The notes under the pieces were generated by a model. It was not told the origin of the DNA and did not search any database. It was given only the letters and a program-made list of their open reading frames with translations. Positions 59,400 through 64,000 of a stretch of 64,000 nucleotides of DNA are shown here, piece by piece. The stretch is from positions 14,272,993 through 14,336,992 of the forward strand of contig JAJEKV010000027.1 in NCBI GenBank assembly GCA_021234155.1. Direction: 5' to 3'. Source of the stretch: Isoetes taiwanensis. Its lineage: Eukaryota; Streptophyta; Lycopodiopsida; Isoetales; Isoetaceae. Position 1 is the stretch's first letter; every line of letters begins with the position of its first letter. A program made the position numbers and the translations under genes.

Positions 59400-60125
59400 C
59401 TTAATGCTAGAAGCAAAGATGATTTCTTTTAGCACCTCGATCTAGCCGCAGAGGAAGTTGGATGCTTAGCCTTGCAGCATCCTCAGAAGTACATGCAATG
59501 GCATAAGGCTGACCCGTAATAAATTGGCGGACTTTAAGAAGTGTAGACATTTGGGATGAAATTAAAGGTAAAAATATGGGCTCCGATTTGGATAAAAAAA
59601 TATACCTCAAAGTCATGGAGGGGTGATTAATTAGCAATCAAGAGCTGGTCATGCTCTCTAATTAGTGTTACTTGAATAATAAAGAAGCTTATGTGGTCAG
59701 AGATATTTAAGCTGCAATGTTGGATAACAAACAATCTCAAGCCTATGACCTTTGGAATTGTGACGAAGAAACCTTAGCCACTCTTTGTGCAAAAGAATGG
59801 AAAAGCTATGGGGCTTCTAAGACCACAATCTTTTTTTACACCAAAGCCTCCACACATATTCTCGTCAAGCAAAATATAATGGGACAATGTTTGAATTATG
59901 CTTCAGGTTGTGACACGAAAGAGACATCTAATCATATCTTTCTGCGCCCCCAAATTGCAGAATTCTAGAACTGGACCTCCAACTTAATCTAGGAATCTGC
60001 TCAGAAATCCTTAGCTTCCTAAATGAAGAATCTAGAATTATTATATCAGTAGAGCTCTCACCTACTGGATTATATGGAAACATAGGGACCTAGTTGCGAT
60101 GGATGACAATAAGATAACCTTATAA
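59400..60125 (+). pseudogene. LINE zf-RVT C-terminal remnant
   Basis: The frame at 59717-59968 reads ETLATLCAKEWKSYG...THILVKQNIMGQCLNYASGC...ETSNHIFL, the pattern of the zinc-binding zf-RVT region that ends plant LINE reverse transcriptases (L..R.I....C..C....E...HLF..C). After a stop at AEF, other frames give TYWIIWKHRDLVAMDD (about 60062-60110), matching the usual terminal W.IWK.RN.. segment. No polymerase domain is present. Not the same copy as the LINE at 37132-38645, which runs on the opposite strand. Confidence 0.55.
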
Positions 60126-60129
60126 AGAT

Positions 60130-60480
60130 GATAGATTTTGTAAGGGTTCCTTTACATTCTCTCAACCTTGCTCTAGGTTTTTGTTATATTTTTCATGATT
60201 CCATAAAGACTCTATTGTATTTTGAAAAATGTCGCATATATCAATTCTTAAGACATATTGAACTTTTCAAGATTGGGCAGGTTCCACTACAATTCTTTAA
60301 GTTTCGGCAAGATTCTCCAAGACTTTCTTACGTCTAGAGTAGATTCTATCAAAGCTCTACTAGATGCGCTACATTTCTTTAAGGTTCTATGGGCTTCCCC
60401 AAGGTTTTTTTCCTTCCTATATAAAGCAGTATCCAATTTTTGTTCGCACCTATTTTCTTTCTTCAAAATTACCACAGCAT
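60130..60480. repeat. Degenerate AGATTC/AAGRTT-rich stretch
   Basis: Less regular than 40850-41345 but with the same AAGATT..., ...RTTCY...AAG word use. No gene. Confidence 0.35.
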
Positions 60481-60490
60481 GACACATATG

Positions 60491-61090
60491 TGGACTCATT
60501 TATTGTGGGCATTTATGGCGGACAATCATGACACCTATATAATCATTTTTTTTGTTCTCACACATTACTTGGACGAGACACGTATGCATGCTTATTTATT
60601 AGGGAGGATTGTGTGACGTCGACATTTCATTTATTACAGAAGATTGTGGACTCATTAATTGCGGCCATTTATGGCGGACAATCATGACACCTATATAATC
60701 ATTTTTCTGTTCTCACACATTACTTGGACGAGACACGTATACATGGTTATTTATTAGGGAGGATTGCGTGACGTCGACATCTCATTTATTACAAGAGATT
60801 TTGTGATGTCGATCTTTAGGCATTAAATGAAGCCCGTTGACTGATTTATTGCAGAAGATTTACACGCCTTGAAAATTACCGCAACATGACACGTGTGTAG
60901 ACTCATTCATTGCAGCATTTATGGCAGACAATCATGACACCTATATAATCATTTTTTTGTTCTCACACATTTTCTCCCTTCAAAATTACTTGGACGAGAC
61001 ACCTATACATGTTTATTTATTAGGGAGGATTTCGTGACGTTGACACCTCATTTATTACAGTGACGTCGACCTTGAGGCATTAAATGAAGC
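60491..61090. repeat. Three diverged tandem copies, each with TATATAA and ACGT-core motifs
   Basis: Units start at TGGACTCATT or TAGACTCATT (60491, 60647, about 60898). Each holds CATTTATGGC(G/A)GACAATC, ACACCTATATAATCATTTTT, TCTCACACATT, ACTTGGACGAGACAC and GTGACGTCGAC (GTGACGTTGAC in the third). TATATAA and TGACGTCGAC are TATA- and bZIP-like words, so the unit may stem from a promoter or an LTR. No gene follows that I recognise. Confidence 0.75.
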
Positions 61091-63540
61091 CGATGGACTG
61101 ATTTATTGCAAAAGATTTACACGCCATGCCACTGCCAGGATCTAAAAGCCCTATTTCCTTCATGGTTTCTCTTCTTAGGAGTGATTTTGCAAGATCTCAG
61201 ATGTTCTACTTAATTCAAGCAAAAGATATTGTCTTTCAGAATTGACAGCAGTATTTTGAAATGGATTCGACTTGGATTTAGCGAAGATTTAGTTGGATCT
61301 AGCTTGGATCAAAGCAGAACTGCCATGCTGTAAATTGTTTTGTGCAAATCTAAGCTTAAAATTGAAGCATTTCAAGGTTGATCCTTCAGGCGGATCTGGC
61401 TGCAATTGCCAGCTTGGCGACGCACTGGAGTTCGCTTTGCCGGCTGGCGATGCACTGGCAATTTACTGCATCAAACACCTTCGGGCTAGAAGAGCCAGAG
61501 CAAGCAAAAATAGCAACCTATGATACAATTCGGCACCCTGTAGTTGCTTCGTACACCAGCATAGGCATGAGCAATGCAATTAGTTTAACTTTCACATGTC
61601 TAGAACTGGCATTGTTTCAACTTAACAATATTCGGTGGAGAGAAATGTTCGCGGCAGCCAAGGCCGCCGCGATAAATTTCTTGTAGGTTTGAAGTAGTTT
61701 AAGTAATAGGTTCAAAATATAAAACCACTAAAAATTACCTTGCAATGGTTCACTCTATTGCATGGGCGATGCTGTAAAGGATCAAATCACCATCAAGCCT
61801 TCCAATACCACTTTTGGTAAGTCTCCCATTTTTTTCACGCCTTGCCCTATCTTCATTTTATTCATAGCTTAGTCATTTGTTCGTTGTGATGTTTACCCTA
61901 AATTTGTTGCACTATATTAAAAAGTGCAGATTTGATGTATTTGATGGGCAGAAAATCTTTAGATCCTAGCGTTCTTTAGGATGTTAAGAATTGGCCTTTC
62001 AAATGAGGTTTTGGAGCAATAGATAGGCCCATAGTCGATGTGCAATACAAAGATGAAGAAAGATCTTTCTATCTTGAAGAAATTTGTGGTATAATTTTGG
62101 AAAATGTCAAAAAGATTGCTGAAGATTATTCTAGGAAGGCTTGTTAAAACATTACAAAGATTGGACAAAAGCCCAGTTGAAACTTTGACTTGGCCATTAG
62201 GCCAGACAGACTTTAAAATATATGTATTATAATAGGGTTCATGTTATCTAAATATAACCAAATCAATGGTTGGATGGTCAATAGTCTAGAATAATTGTTA
62301 TACCTCCACGATAAACTGCCCACTACTTTTAGATCCGCGCTTCTCTATTTTGCATAACTTGTCTCTACGCTTGCAAAGCTAAAGAGAAGATAGGTCTTCT
62401 TGTACGGAGAACTTGATCTTTGAGCTGAAGTTGAGATAGCGTATTGTATCACAGAATAGTTTGTTAGATTCATATTCATTGAAATTCTGCCAAGACTCTT
62501 GCAAAGACCTTATAGACGCTCTCGACAACTGCATTTGATTGATGGTCCCTTTAATTCAATTGATATATCATGAGAGCCTTTGCGAATATGAACATGCAAG
62601 AGCCTCAGTTTCATGATAGATTCTCTCAGTATTCCTTTGAATTCCATTACATCCTTCTGAGATTTCCTTCAAAATCAAAGTCAACGGCAAAATCAACTCT
62701 ATTGAAAATCGCCATGACAAATAAGCAATAACCAATCAAGAAGTCCTTTAATGGTGCTCCAATAAATCTATACATGCAAGTGCCATGTATAGCAAACATG
62801 TGAACGGATCAATTTGCATGCACAATACACCTGTCAATTCAACAACTTTGAAAGTAGCACCAAAAGAAAAACACAAAAGAAAGAGAGAGAAAATGGGAAA
62901 CATACTATAACTGAACTGATACCATAGATGTATGCAATTTCACAACAAATTACTTTTTTTCCTGCACTCTAGAAGAATTAATGAAGATGTTTTACATGTT
63001 TCACTTGCAAGACTGCATGGGATTCAGAATATGCATTCATGAATGGGAACCAGAGATCAAACAATACAAAGGCATAAAGCATGTGATATCTGTAAGTGTT
63101 CTCATTACACATATTACTGCAGTTATAGATATACATTCAACGATATTCCCGGTATGTTCAACTATTTGTGAAATGGCACGACAAATGTTCCTTGCTACTT
63201 GGGAATGTATTTCCTTCGAGGTACTTTGTTCCATACCCGAGATCTTAAGATAATTTTGTGTACATATAGAAATTATATCTTAGTGTTGCTTGCAACCTAT
63301 TGCATGCAAACAAATTGTATAGACCTCAATTTATAGATGGTTGATTGCATGTAATGGAAAACTTCTCGAATAAACACATGTCTAATTGATGTTTTTTAAA
63401 ATTCTATAATTATCCTAATCTACCAATTCTCCTGGACATGAATAATATTTAAACTTTTCATACATAGTGTTATTTGGACAATCCACAAAAATATACCATG
63501 ATTCATTATCCACAGCATCAAGTCTAAGAGCGTTCACAAA
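61091..63540. other. Region without a recognised gene
   Basis: Frames at 61293-61686 are Ala/Leu-rich but match nothing known; a short duplication (TTGCCAGCTTGGCGACGCACTGG / TTGCCGGCTGGCGATGCACTGG type, about 61406-61460) lies in them. The rest is AT-rich with no similarity seen. Confidence 0.3.
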
Positions 63541-63695
63541 TTCTTAAATTTAGCTTCGATGCTAAAGGAGTAAGGAAACACCTTTCTTAAATTTAGCTTC
63601 AGTGCTAAAGGAAGCTCAAATTCCAATAAGGAAATATCTTTCTTAAATTTAGCTTCGGCGCTAAAGGAAACTTAAACTCCAATAAGGAAATACCT
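63541..63695. repeat. Three tandem hairpin repeats (TTTAGC...GCTAAA)
   Basis: Units starting TTCTTAAATTTAGCTTC at 63541, 63584 and 63640 each contain TTTAGC-TTCGAT-GCTAAA or a variant (loops TTCAGT, TTCGGC), a perfect 6-bp stem with 6-base loop kept in all three. The second and third units also share CTCAAATTCCAATAAGGAAA or a near match. Confidence 0.85.
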
Positions 63696-64000
63696 ATAAT
63701 ATTTATGTCCGCCACAAACAAAGACATGATGCTCAACCACGATGCCTTTCTTTTGCATGTACCTTCTAAGGCTCGCGAGCCTGGCAGCTGACAAGAAATT
63801 TCATGTCTCTCAAAATCTACAACCCATTGCAACTAGATATTTGGTTGAACTTTCAAAAGGTGTGGCAAAAAGTAAAAATAGTTGGGCAAACAACAAATGA
63901 ATGGGTGGCCATATATGTAATTTACCATGGATTATTGATTTACGATTAATGCAAGATTGCTTTAACAATGGCATTTGAATTGAGTACTTGGGCACATGAA
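63696..64000. other. Window end, nothing recognised
   Basis: Short frames only; no similarity or clear repeat seen. Confidence 0.3.

Noticed and set aside
61293-61686. Overlapping Ala/Leu-rich frames
   Set aside because: Two frames of similar length over the same bases, an internal duplication and no similarity; not enough for a gene call.

Overview
The window is nuclear DNA of a land plant with a large, repeat-rich genome. Plant-specific families are present: an XS-domain protein of the SGS3/IDN2 type and an NPH3-domain relic. Genes have short GT-AG introns, and the intergenic DNA is AT-rich and full of nested transposable elements. I cannot name the species; a fern or another seed-free plant is only a guess.

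Layout. (1) Positions 1-4911 hold a decayed cytochrome P450-like fragment and one apparently intact gene on the minus strand (1985-4215, six exons, about 532 aa): an N-terminal zf-XS and XS domain, a long coiled coil and a C-terminal RING. (2) Positions 4912-35346 are one composite mobile locus. A Ty3/Gypsy chromodomain retrotransposon (LTRs 4917-5401 and 34857-35341, target duplication TCGAG) has been invaded at least four times. Two related DNA transposons with GGGTC terminal inverted repeats and 4-bp target duplications sit in gag (5655-18207, ACTA; 18685-29816, AGTG). A Helitron (7898-13110) sits inside the first transposase. A poly(A) retroposon (33679-34660) sits inside the chromodomain. 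Removing these leaves a retrotransposon of about 5.7 kb. Each of the two DNA transposons carries a decayed transposase on the plus strand and, converging on it, a coiled-coil plus RING-finger gene on the minus strand. (3) Positions 35347-46895 hold a fold-back region, a short poly(A) retroposon with its own target duplication, exons of an unrecognised plus-strand gene interrupted by a LINE reverse transcriptase, a single exon resembling the FORGETTER1/strawberry-notch helicase, exons of an unrecognised minus-strand gene and an NPH3 pseudogene. (4) Positions 46896-57956 are a complete 11-kb LTR element (LTRs of about 1.55 kb, TSD GAGTC) with no recognisable gag or pol. Just behind its primer-binding site is an array of five nested-palindrome units with about 212-bp spacing. 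(5) Positions 57957-64000 are repeats and a LINE zf-RVT remnant.

The most interesting points are the four-layer nesting, the transposon family with its conserved RING-finger companion gene, the palindrome array in the gene-less LTR element, and a recurring CAG/CTG versus CG discrepancy between paired LTR copies. That discrepancy may be a footprint of CHG methylation, either biological or from base calling. No CRISPR array, rRNA or convincing tRNA gene was seen.
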